Shown here one piece after another: positions 9,632 to 15,804 of a stretch of 17,490 nt of DNA. This stretch comes from CAZNMF01 sp035547155 (lineage in GTDB: Bacteria > Acidobacteriota > Vicinamibacteria > Vicinamibacterales > SCN-69-37), in contig DASZVJ010000234.1 in the NCBI GenBank assembly GCA_035547155.1, positions 1 through 17,490 of the forward strand. Direction: 5' to 3'. The position numbers and the translations under genes are program-made. The notes under the pieces were generated by a model. It saw only the letters and a list, made by a program, of their open reading frames with translations, made no database searches and was not told the origin of the DNA. The first letter of the stretch is position 1, and each line of letters opens with the position of its first letter.

Positions 9632-9985
9632 TTAGAGGCCGCTGTTGCCCTGCGGCGGCACGACCGGCTCCTCGCCCTGATAGCCGCCGATCGCGGCCCG
9701 GGCGACTTCGATCCGCACCTTGTCGGCAATCTGGATCTGCAGGCTCTTCTCGTCGATTTTGGTGACGACGCCGTAAATGCCGCTCGTGGTGATGACTTTG
9801 TCACCGACCTTCAGGGAAGACTGGAAATCCTGAATCTTCTTCTGACGGCGGCGCATCGGCATCAGGACGAGCACATAGAAGATGCCGATCATCAGGACGA
9901 ACGGCAGCAGCGACACGAGCAGACTCTGAGGAGACTGACCGGCCGGCTGCGCCATCGCGAGCACGAAGGGTGACAATGAGGTCAT
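9632..9985 (-). CDS. yajC: Sec translocon accessory protein YajC
   Basis: YajC is a small inner-membrane partner of the SecDF complex. The 117-residue protein has a single transmembrane helix (about 22-43) followed by the basic MPMRRRQKKIQDFQ segment and the small YajC domain with LKVGDKVITTSGIYGVV (58-74). The N-terminus is somewhat extended, with a Q/S/P-rich lead before the helix. Its ATG overlaps the tgt stop in an ATGA arrangement and no ribosome site is visible, so it is probably translated by coupling to tgt. The neighbours secD and secF confirm the assignment. Confidence 0.94.
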   Translation of the reverse strand: MTSLSPFVLAMAQPAGQSPQSLLVSLLPFVLMIGIFYVLVLMPMRRRQKKIQDFQSSLKVGDKVITTSGIYGVVTKIDEKSLQIQIADKVRIEVARAAIGGYQGEEPVVPPQGNSGL

Positions 9986-11145
9986 CGAGACAGACTGGTG
10001 CGCGAGATCTGCTGGTGGAAATCGGTCCTGAACGATTCGAACGTTCCGAACTCAATAGCCTTCCTAATCGCCCGCATGGTGTCAAGGTAAAAGTAGAGAT
10101 TGTGCAACGTGTTGAGGGTGGCCGCCGCGATCTCCCCGGCCATGAAAAGGTGGCGGAGATACGCCCGTGAATGTCGCCGGCAGGTCGGACATCCGCACGC
10201 CTCGTCCGGCGGCCGCCAGTCGTTGGCGTACTTCGCGTTCTTGATGGCGATGGGGCCCTCGCGCGTGAACAGCTGGCCGTTGCGTGCATTCCGCGTCGGC
10301 AGGACGCAGTCGAAGAGATCGATCCCGCGAGCGACGCTCTCGACCAGGTCCTCCGGCGTCCCGGTCCCCATCAAATATCTTGGCCGGTCGTCGGGCAGCT
10401 GCGCCGCCGTATGTGCGGTCACGTCATACATCGTCTCGGACGGCTCGCCCACCGACAGCCCGCCGATCGCATAGCCCTCGAAGCCGACCTCCCGCGTGCC
10501 GGCGACGCTCCGGTCCCGCAGGTCCTTATATGTACCGCCCTGGACGATGCCGAACTGCACCTGACCGGGCGTCGAGCGAGCGACGTCTGGCACGGCGCCG
10601 GCCGACACGGCCTGGAACCGATCGCGGCCGCGCCGGGCCCATCGCAGCGTCCTCGTCATCGCCACGTTGACCTCATCGTGCTCGGCGGGCCAGCTCGGGC
10701 ACTCGTCGAACATCATCGCGATGTCGGATCCGAGGCGCGACTGGATGTCGACGGCCGACTCTGCGGTGAGCGAGAGCAGTTGGCCGTCGAGATGCGAACG
10801 GAAGACGACGCCTTCTTCCGTCAGACGCCGCCGTTCGGCCAGCGAGAACACCTGATATCCGCCCGAGTCGGTGAGGATCGGGCGGTCCCACCCCATGAAG
10901 GCATGCAGTCCGCCGGCATCGGCGATCAACGCGTCGCCGGGCCGCACGTGCAGATGGTACGTGTTCGCGAGGATGATCTCCGCGTCGAGGTCGCGCACCT
11001 GATCGATGGTCAGGCTCTTGATCGCCGCGCGCGTGCCGACCGGCATGAACGCCGGCGTCTCGATCGTGCCGTGCGCGAGCGTCAATCGTCCGCGGCGCGC
11101 ACGGCCGTCGCGCGACAACACCTCGAAGCCGAACGGGACCGTCAC
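9982..11145 (-). CDS. tgt: tRNA-guanine transglycosylase (queuine tRNA-ribosyltransferase)
   Basis: Tgt exchanges guanine-34 of GUN-anticodon tRNAs for preQ1 in queuosine synthesis. The 387 residues match bacterial length. Visible are the substrate-binding TDSGGYQVFSL (92-102, with D93), the QFGIVQGGTY block (197-206), the nucleophile D279 in FDCVLPTRNARNG, and the zinc site C317-x-C319-x2-C322 with H348. The start is GTG at 11145, just before the family's FGFEVL opening; no ribosome site precedes it. It heads the tgt-yajC-secD-secF-uppP-DUF502 unit, a tgt-yajC-sec order common in bacteria, and diverges from ddl. No queA or other preQ1 genes are nearby. Confidence 0.96.
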   Translation of the reverse strand: MTVPFGFEVLSRDGRARRGRLTLAHGTIETPAFMPVGTRAAIKSLTIDQVRDLDAEIILANTYHLHVRPGDALIADAGGLHAFMGWDRPILTDSGGYQVFSLAERRRLTEEGVVFRSHLDGQLLSLTAESAVDIQSRLGSDIAMMFDECPSWPAEHDEVNVAMTRTLRWARRGRDRFQAVSAGAVPDVARSTPGQVQFGIVQGGTYKDLRDRSVAGTREVGFEGYAIGGLSVGEPSETMYDVTAHTAAQLPDDRPRYLMGTGTPEDLVESVARGIDLFDCVLPTRNARNGQLFTREGPIAIKNAKYANDWRPPDEACGCPTCRRHSRAYLRHLFMAGEIAAATLNTLHNLYFYLDTMRAIRKAIEFGTFESFRTDFHQQISRTSLSR

Positions 11146-11155
11146 CGCGTTAGCC

Positions 11156-11161
11156 TATAAT
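11156..11161 (+). promoter_or_regulatory. Possible -10 box for ddl
   Basis: A perfect TATAAT lies in the 64-nt region between the divergent tgt and ddl genes, about 49 nt upstream of the ddl start. Transcription would start near 11168, immediately before a hairpin. There is no good -35 box at 16-18 nt. The same bases read on the other strand (TATAGG at 11154-11159) might serve tgt, but that is weaker. Confidence 0.4.
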
Positions 11162-11170
11162 GACTCGCGC

Positions 11171-11191
11171 ATCGCCGCGCTCCGCGGCGAT
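11171..11191 (+). other. Perfect hairpin in the ddl 5' leader
   Basis: ATCGCCGCG (11171-11179) pairs perfectly with CGCGGCGAT (11183-11191) around a 3-nt loop, a 9-bp G/C-rich stem. It lies right after the predicted ddl transcription start and 18 nt before the start codon. It could stabilise the 5' end of the mRNA, or as DNA it could be an operator in the tgt/ddl divergent region. No U-tract follows, so it is not a terminator. Confidence 0.45.
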
Positions 11192-11209
11192 CGATCCCAC
11201 TGGACTCGC

Positions 11210-12373
11210 GTGAAGCGTCTTCGCGTTGGTGTTCTCTACGGCGGTCGATCCGGCGAGCACGAAGTGTCGCTCGCGTCGGCGGCGGCCGTATTCGCGAATC
11301 TCGATCGGCGCCGCTACGAGCCGATCGCCATCCGCATCGAAAAAGATGGACGCTGGCTGCTGGCCGATCGTCCGCCGTCCGCCGCGTCGGCGGCCGAGGT
11401 CGTCGATCAGATGCGCAGCAGCGAGGCCGCGCGCTTGCGCGGCGGCCGGGACGTCGTGCTGCCGCCGCGCCCTGGCGACGACACGCTGATCCTCGTCGAT
11501 CGTCGATCCAGCCGCGGCGACGATGCCGAAGCCGCGGCGGCGGTGACGGGCCTGGCGCTGGACGTGATTTTTCCGGTGCTGCACGGCCCCTACGGCGAAG
11601 ACGGCACGATCCAGGGCCTGCTCGAGCTCGCCAACGTCGCCTACGTCGGCTGCGGCGTGCTCGCGTCGTCGGTCGGCATGGACAAGGGCGTGATGAAGGT
11701 GCTGTTCCGCGAGCGCGGCCTGCGCGTCGCGGACTGGCAGCTCGTCCGCCGGCGCGCCTGGCGCACCGGTCCCGAATCGGTCATCACGTCGATCGAGCGC
11801 GCGCTTCCCTATCCGTTGTTCGTCAAGCCCGCCAATCTCGGATCGAGCGTCGGCATCTCGAAGGCGCACTCGCGCGCCGAGCTCGGCCCGGCCATCGAGC
11901 GCGCCGTCGAGTTCGATCGCCGCGTCGTTGTCGAAACGGCTGTGCCCAACGCGCGCGAGATCGAATGCGCGGTCATCGGCAACGAGGACGCGCGCGCGTC
12001 GGTGCCCGGCGAGATCGTGCCGTCGCGCGAGTTCTACGACTACGAAGCGAAGTACCTCGACAACCATTCGCGCACGGAGATTCCTGCCGCGCTCGACGCC
12101 GACGCCGTTCGCGAGATTCAACGGCAGGCGCTCGTCGCGTACGACGCGATCGACGCGGCGGGCCTCGCGCGCGTCGACTTCCTCATCAATCGCGAGACGG
12201 GCGAGATCGTGATCAACGAGATCAACACGATGCCCGGCTTCACGACGATCAGCATGTTCTCGAAGCTGTGGGCCGCATCGGGCGTGGACTATCCGACGCT
12301 CGTCGACGAGTTGATCGCGCTCGCGATCGAACGCCACACGACGAAGCAGGAGTTGCGCACGAGCGCGTTCTGA
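11210..12373 (+). CDS. ddl: D-alanine--D-alanine ligase
   Basis: Ddl joins two D-alanines for the peptidoglycan stem peptide, using ATP. From the GTG at 11210 it has 387 residues and opens directly with the family N-terminus (VGVLYGGRSGEHEVS, 6-20). ATP-grasp landmarks are HGPYGEDGTIQG (125-136), the MDKGVMK segment (157-163), LFVKPANLGSSVGISK (203-218), and the metal-binding VINEINTMPGF (334-344). The omega-loop FYDYEAKYL (275-283) keeps the tyrosine (Y282) of D-Ala-D-Ala ligases where D-lactate ligases often have Phe, so ordinary specificity is expected. A poorly conserved insert (about 70-112) makes it longer than usual. The ribosome site is weak. It stands alone, away from a mur cluster. 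Confidence 0.95.
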   Translation: MKRLRVGVLYGGRSGEHEVSLASAAAVFANLDRRRYEPIAIRIEKDGRWLLADRPPSAASAAEVVDQMRSSEAARLRGGRDVVLPPRPGDDTLILVDRRSSRGDDAEAAAAVTGLALDVIFPVLHGPYGEDGTIQGLLELANVAYVGCGVLASSVGMDKGVMKVLFRERGLRVADWQLVRRRAWRTGPESVITSIERALPYPLFVKPANLGSSVGISKAHSRAELGPAIERAVEFDRRVVVETAVPNAREIECAVIGNEDARASVPGEIVPSREFYDYEAKYLDNHSRTEIPAALDADAVREIQRQALVAYDAIDAAGLARVDFLINRETGEIVINEINTMPGFTTISMFSKLWAASGVDYPTLVDELIALAIERHTTKQELRTSAF

Positions 12374-12413
12374 TCGACCACAGAGATTTTTGACAAACAG
12401 CGCGACTTTGTGC

Positions 12414-12441
12414 TTGACACCGTCGCGAACTCGTCCATAAT
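12414..12441 (+). promoter_or_regulatory. Strong sigma-70-type promoter downstream of ddl
   Basis: TTGACA (12414-12419) and CATAAT (12436-12441) are separated by 16 nt, five to six of six consensus positions in each box. A second TTGACA lies 24 nt upstream (12390-12395). This promoter faces away from ddl into a region with no conventional gene, and it ends in front of a structured RNA with a terminator. Transcription should start near 12448-12450. Confidence 0.7.
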
Positions 12442-12448
12442 CTACATC

Positions 12449-12647
12449 TTGCGTGAGAGCTTCTCGCTCAGCCCACTTATTGGGTACGGTCGGATCGATC
12501 GACGTGAAGCGTTCACGACAAACTCTGGTGATGGATCACGACGGTAGTCGACGGTCTCGAACGGCGCGCTTCGCGGCGCGCCGCAGCCATTCCACCAGCG
12601 AGCGGTGACGCAGTTCAGGGTGCGGCGAGAGCCGGCACCCTTTTTTT
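12449..12647 (+). ncRNA. Unidentified structured small RNA, about 200 nt
   Basis: The stretch between a strong promoter and an intrinsic terminator has no convincing ORF but is rich in paired segments. The two ends can close on each other: TGCGT (12450-12454) with ACGCA (12608-12612), and CTCGCT (12463-12468) with AGCGAG (12597-12602). Internal hairpins are CCCA/TGGG (12472-12484), CGTGAA/TTCACG (12503-12517) and CGGCGCGC/GCGCGCCG (12562-12583). CTGGTG (12525-12530) can pair with CACCAG (12593-12598) as an alternative closing helix. Length and end-closure recall 6S RNA, but no conserved 6S, SRP, RNase P or tmRNA sequence is recognised. It might instead be the attenuated leader of the micro-ORF downstream. 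Exact ends are inferred. Confidence 0.5.
12617..12647 (+). terminator. Intrinsic terminator of the structured RNA
   Basis: AGGGTGC-GGC (12617-12626) pairs with GCC-GCACCCT (12631-12641, one bulged G at 12634) around the loop GAGA, followed by an uninterrupted run of seven T (12641-12647). It is textbook in form and, with the promoter at 12414-12441, defines a compact transcription unit of about 200 nt. Confidence 0.85.
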
Positions 12648-12797
12648 GTAGTTCGTCGGATCCGCTGGCCTGGCCGCGCGATCCGCCAACGAGGCAAGGG
12701 CGCTCCACGGACGAGTCGGGCAAGCCGAAAGGCGCGATGTCGCGAGGGAGTTGGAAGCCTGCGCAACACACTACACGCGAAAGGGGGGAACAGACAC

Positions 12798-12851
12798 ATG
12801 GCCAAGAAAGCAGCCAAGGGCGCCAAGAAGAAGGGCGGCAAGAAGCGGTAA
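12798..12851 (+). CDS. Lysine-rich 17-residue micropeptide
   Basis: This tiny ORF encodes MAKKAAKGAKKKGGKKR. Eight of 17 residues are Lys, and the rest are almost only Ala and Gly. Three things argue that it is translated: a strong purine-rich ribosome site (AAGGGGGGAA, 12781-12790) at normal spacing, an ATG start, and a strong intrinsic terminator 20 nt after the stop. The composition resembles the basic tails of histone H1-like bacterial proteins, so binding to nucleic acid or other polyanions is possible, but that is inference. No clear promoter is seen in 12648-12780. It may depend on read-through from the promoter at 12414, past the terminator at 12617-12647. The rest of 12652-12780 shows nothing recognisable. 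Confidence 0.55.
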   Translation: MAKKAAKGAKKKGGKKR

Positions 12852-12871
12852 GTTCGCCCTCCCGCTAGGGA

Positions 12872-12899
12872 AAGGGGGCGATCGTCGCCCCCTTTTTTT
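12872..12899 (+). terminator. Strong intrinsic terminator between convergent genes
   Basis: AAGGGGGCGA (12872-12881) pairs perfectly with TCGCCCCCTT (12885-12894) around a 3-nt loop, followed by T12895-12899. It ends the micropeptide transcript. On the opposite strand the same hairpin follows the stop codon of the HEAT-cyclophilin gene, whose TAA (12898-12900) sits within the A/T flank. The T-run on that side is poorer (TTTCCC), so termination may be bidirectional but asymmetric. Confidence 0.85.
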
Positions 12900-15039
12900 A
12901 TTGCAGCGCCACGCCGTCCCAGATGCGCACGCGATCGATCGTGTCGGACGGCGCGAGACGATCGAGCACGTCCCACCCGTTCACGACCTTCCCGAACACG
13001 GTGTACTTCGCGTCGAGATGCGGCTGCGGCGTCAGCGTGATGAACCACTGGCTGCCGCCGGTCTCCGGTCCATCGAGCGCCATGCCCATCGTTCCTCGCA
13101 GATACGGCACCTCGCTGAGCTCGTCGCGCAACGTGTAGCCTGGGCCGCCCTCGCCATCGCCGCGCGGATCGCCGTCCTGCACGACGAACGCGGGCACGAT
13201 GCGGTGCATCCGGAGCCCGTTGAAGAGACCGCTGCGGGCCTGCGCGATGAACGCGGCCGTCGTCACCGGCGCCGCGACGACGTCCAGCTGCGCTTCGATG
13301 ACGCCGCGATGTGTCTCGATGAACGCGTGCGGAGAGAACGCGGGATGCAGCAGCGCGGCTGATTCGAACGACGCCGCATCCTGCCGGAGCGCGGCGGGAC
13401 GGACCGGCTCGGCCGCTTGTCCCAGGCCGCGCAGCAACTCGGCCGCACGAATGCGGACGGGCCATTCGCGATCGTTCAGCGCCTGCCGGAGCGTGGCGAT
13501 CGCCGCGTCGCCGCCGTACTTCGCCAGCGCGTCAATCGCCGCGAGTCGAGCGCTGTACGCCGAATCGCTGGTGCCGCGCGTGTAGGCCGTGGCCAGCAGC
13601 GACGCGCCGCCATCGACGCGGGCGTCTCCGATCAGCCGGGCGGCCGTCGCGCGCTCGACGAAGTCCGCTGCGCTGAGCGATTTCGTCAAGCGCTCGCGCA
13701 GGTCCGGCGCCTTGATCGCCGCCAGCGCCTCGAGCGCCGGTGCATGCACGCGCGCATCCTCATCGTCGGCGAGATCGCCGAGCGCGGCGGCGGCGCGATC
13801 CGCCGGCAGCGTCGCCAGCACGTGCGCGAGCGATGCGCGCACCGTCCAGTCGGCGTCGCGACCGAGGCCGGCAAGCACGATCAGGAATCCGTCGGGATTG
13901 ATCTGCGCCGCAGCCGACAGCGCCGCCGCGCGCACGGCCGGCGATCGGTGCGTCAGCAGATCGACGACGGCATCGAAGGCCGCCGGCGGATGCAGCGTGC
14001 CGATGGCGGCCATCACCTCGAGGCCGAGCGGCGATGCCGGATCGAGCTCGTTGAACAGCCGCGTGATCACGGGCACCGCGCCGGCGTCGCCAACCTGGGC
14101 GAGCGCGCGGATCGCGGCGACACGAACTTTGACGTCCGCGTCGGCCTTCGCGGCGAGCGGTGCGGCGATCGAGACGACCGCCGACGACTTCAACGCGGCG
14201 AGCCCGCGCAACGCAAAGCCAACCGTGTCGACGCCTGGCGTCGACGCCAGCGAGACGAGCGCGGGCTCGGCGCGGCGATCGCCAATCCGCTGCAGCGCGA
14301 ACGCGATCGGCCACCATCGCGACACCGGCTGTCCTTGCGCGTCGAGCGCGACGCGCGCGAGCGCGTTGTAGTCGTGCAGCCGCACCAGCGCGAACAGTGC
14401 CGATCGACACAGCTCGATCTCCGGCGTCTTCGGCCATTCCTCGTCATCGGGCTGGATGGACGCGAGCGACGCCGCACAGCTCGCCGCGGCAGAGACGATG
14501 GCGGCTGCGCCGGACGCGTCGCCAATCAAACCGATCGCATCGACGGCACGCACGCGCACGAGCGGCGAGGGATCGGCGAGCGCGGTCTGCAGCGGCGCCA
14601 GCGCCGCCTTGTCGCCGATGAGCCCAAGTGCAAACGCCGCGGACATGCGCACGAGCGGCGAGGGATCTTGAAGCGCCGCGATCAACGGCGACACGCCGCC
14701 GCTCATGCGCACGCGTCCGATCGCGAGAGCCGCGCGCTCGCGGATCGTCGCGTCGGGATCGCGGATCAATTGCGTGAGATCCGCCGCCGTCGCCGGCGCC
14801 ATCTGCACCGGCGAGGCCGGCGGAGCGGGCTCTGTCACCGCTGGGGCCGGCACGTCGGCGTCACGCAGCACGCGCTGCTGCTCGAGACGCAGAATCCAGC
14901 CGACCTTGCGATCGCCGGACACGGGCGCCGCCGGCACCACGGCGGGCTCTGCGGACGGCACCGACTTGCAGGCCGAAACGGCGGGCGCGAGCGCGACCAG
15001 CGTCGCGGCGGCGAAGCGCATCAGGCGATCGAGCGGCAT
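12898..15039 (-). CDS. HEAT-repeat lipoprotein with C-terminal cyclophilin-type peptidyl-prolyl isomerase domain
   Basis: From the ATG at 15039 the protein has 713 residues. A lipoprotein signal peptide ends in the lipobox VSAC (C24); Lys at +2 favours the outer membrane by the E. coli rule. A Pro/Ala-rich linker (about 25-85) leads to HEAT-like helical repeats (about 86-545), with recurring units such as DPDATIRERAALAIGRV, DPSPLVRMSAAFALGLIGD and DPSPLVRVRAVDAIGLIGD. A cyclophilin domain fills about 571-713 and contains MHRIVPAFVVQDGDPRG (611-627, with catalytic-type R613), GGPGY, GSQWFITLTPQPHLDAKYTVFGKV and W689. The role is probably periplasmic protein folding with the repeats as a docking platform (inference). 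An upstream in-frame extension of 63 Arg/Pro-rich codons lacks a signal peptide and was rejected. No Shine-Dalgarno sequence is present, and TACGAT lies 6 nt upstream. Confidence 0.88.
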   Translation of the reverse strand: MPLDRLMRFAAATLVALAPAVSACKSVPSAEPAVVPAAPVSGDRKVGWILRLEQQRVLRDADVPAPAVTEPAPPASPVQMAPATAADLTQLIRDPDATIRERAALAIGRVRMSGGVSPLIAALQDPSPLVRMSAAFALGLIGDKAALAPLQTALADPSPLVRVRAVDAIGLIGDASGAAAIVSAAASCAASLASIQPDDEEWPKTPEIELCRSALFALVRLHDYNALARVALDAQGQPVSRWWPIAFALQRIGDRRAEPALVSLASTPGVDTVGFALRGLAALKSSAVVSIAAPLAAKADADVKVRVAAIRALAQVGDAGAVPVITRLFNELDPASPLGLEVMAAIGTLHPPAAFDAVVDLLTHRSPAVRAAALSAAAQINPDGFLIVLAGLGRDADWTVRASLAHVLATLPADRAAAALGDLADDEDARVHAPALEALAAIKAPDLRERLTKSLSAADFVERATAARLIGDARVDGGASLLATAYTRGTSDSAYSARLAAIDALAKYGGDAAIATLRQALNDREWPVRIRAAELLRGLGQAAEPVRPAALRQDAASFESAALLHPAFSPHAFIETHRGVIEAQLDVVAAPVTTAAFIAQARSGLFNGLRMHRIVPAFVVQDGDPRGDGEGGPGYTLRDELSEVPYLRGTMGMALDGPETGGSQWFITLTPQPHLDAKYTVFGKVVNGWDVLDRLAPSDTIDRVRIWDGVALQ

Positions 15040-15070
15040 GTTCGTATCGTAGCGCACGGCATCGGCGCGA

Positions 15071-15099
15071 CTGCCTCGCCGGCGGTGCGCTGCTATACT
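15071..15099 (+). promoter_or_regulatory. Promoter of the deoxynucleoside kinase gene
   Basis: CTGCCT (15071-15076), 17 nt, then TATACT (15094-15099, five of six matches). Transcription would start near 15106, only about 5 nt before the TTG start, so the mRNA is nearly leaderless. The element lies in a 71-nt divergent region shared with the HEAT-cyclophilin gene. Confidence 0.5.
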
Positions 15100-15110
15100 T
15101 CGCGGCCAGT

Positions 15111-15749
15111 TTGGACTTCCGCTATCTCGCCATCGAGGGCCCGCCCGCCCAGGGCAAGACGACGCTCGCGAAGCGGCTGGGCGCCGCGCTCGACGCGGCG
15201 GTCGTGCTGGAAGAGGGACAGAACCCATTCCTTGCGGACGCCCACGCCGGACGGGCCGGTGCGGCGTTTCAGGCGCAGCTGTTCTTCACGCTCGCGCGCC
15301 ATCGCCAGTTGCTGGCGCTGCGCCAGCGCGATCTGTTCAGCCAGGTCACGGTCTGCGACTACCTCTTCGAGCGCGACCGCATCTACGCGTTCATGAACCT
15401 CGACGACAACGAGCTGTTCATCTATCAGCGCCTGTTCGATCTGGTCGCGCGCGATCTCGCGCCGCCGGACGTCGTGATCTATCTGCAGGCCCCGACCGAT
15501 GTGCTGACGCGCCGCATCCGCGAGCGCGCACGCGGCGAGGATCTCGACGTCACGCTGCCCGCCGAAGACGACGTGCCGGAGTTGAACGAAGCGTACAACC
15601 ACTTCTTCTTCCACTACTCGGCGACGCCCCTCCTCGTCGTCGAGACGTCGCACGTCGATCTCACGTGGGGCGACGAGGCCATCGACGCTCTGCGCCGCCA
15701 GCTCAAGACCATGGGCCGGGGCACGCAGTACTACGTGCCTCGGCCGTAG
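15111..15749 (+). CDS. Deoxynucleoside kinase (deoxyadenosine/deoxyguanosine kinase family)
   Basis: This 212-residue enzyme of the dNK family phosphorylates deoxynucleosides for salvage into dNTPs. It has the P-loop GPPAQGKTT (10-18), an NPFL motif near E36 in the substrate region (LEEGQNPFL, 33-41), the FERDRIYA segment (86-93, the family's D/E-R motif) and a LID with clustered arginines (RRIRERARG, 134-142) after YLQAPTDVL. The start is TTG at 15111: no in-frame ATG or GTG exists before the P-loop, and the P-loop is already near the N-terminus. No ribosome site is seen. Which deoxynucleoside is preferred cannot be told from the sequence. It is followed by accD after 55 nt. Confidence 0.88.
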   Translation: MDFRYLAIEGPPAQGKTTLAKRLGAALDAAVVLEEGQNPFLADAHAGRAGAAFQAQLFFTLARHRQLLALRQRDLFSQVTVCDYLFERDRIYAFMNLDDNELFIYQRLFDLVARDLAPPDVVIYLQAPTDVLTRRIRERARGEDLDVTLPAEDDVPELNEAYNHFFFHYSATPLLVVETSHVDLTWGDEAIDALRRQLKTMGRGTQYYVPRP

Positions 15750-15768
15750 CGCACGGCGCGCGCGTCAG

Positions 15769-15798
15769 TTGCCTCGGTCCCGGCAGAACCAGTAGAGT
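15769..15798 (+). promoter_or_regulatory. Possible promoter giving a leaderless accD mRNA
   Basis: TTGCCT (15769-15774), 18 nt, TAGAGT (15793-15798), four of six matches in each box. The -10 box ends 6 nt before the accD GTG, which would place the first base of the start codon at about +1. No Shine-Dalgarno sequence is present. The boxes are weak individually, but the spacing is consistent. Confidence 0.4.
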
Positions 15799-15804
15799 CC
15801 CCGT

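Noticed and set aside
11210..12373. D-alanine--D-lactate ligase (vancomycin-resistance type) reading of ddl
   Set aside because: The omega-loop keeps FYDYEAKY with the D-Ala-specific tyrosine, and no vanH- or vanX-like neighbours exist.
12504..12608. A 34-codon frame from GTG inside the structured RNA (MKRSRQTLVM...)
   Set aside because: It has no good ribosome site, codon use is unlike neighbouring genes (poor G/C at third positions early on), and it coincides with perfect RNA hairpins. It was kept as part of the RNA rather than called a gene.
13417..15396. A 659-codon plus-strand frame antisense to the HEAT-cyclophilin gene
   Set aside because: It is Arg-rich low-complexity translation, overlaps a gene with clear signal peptide, repeats and isomerase domain, and runs through the divergent promoter region into the kinase gene.
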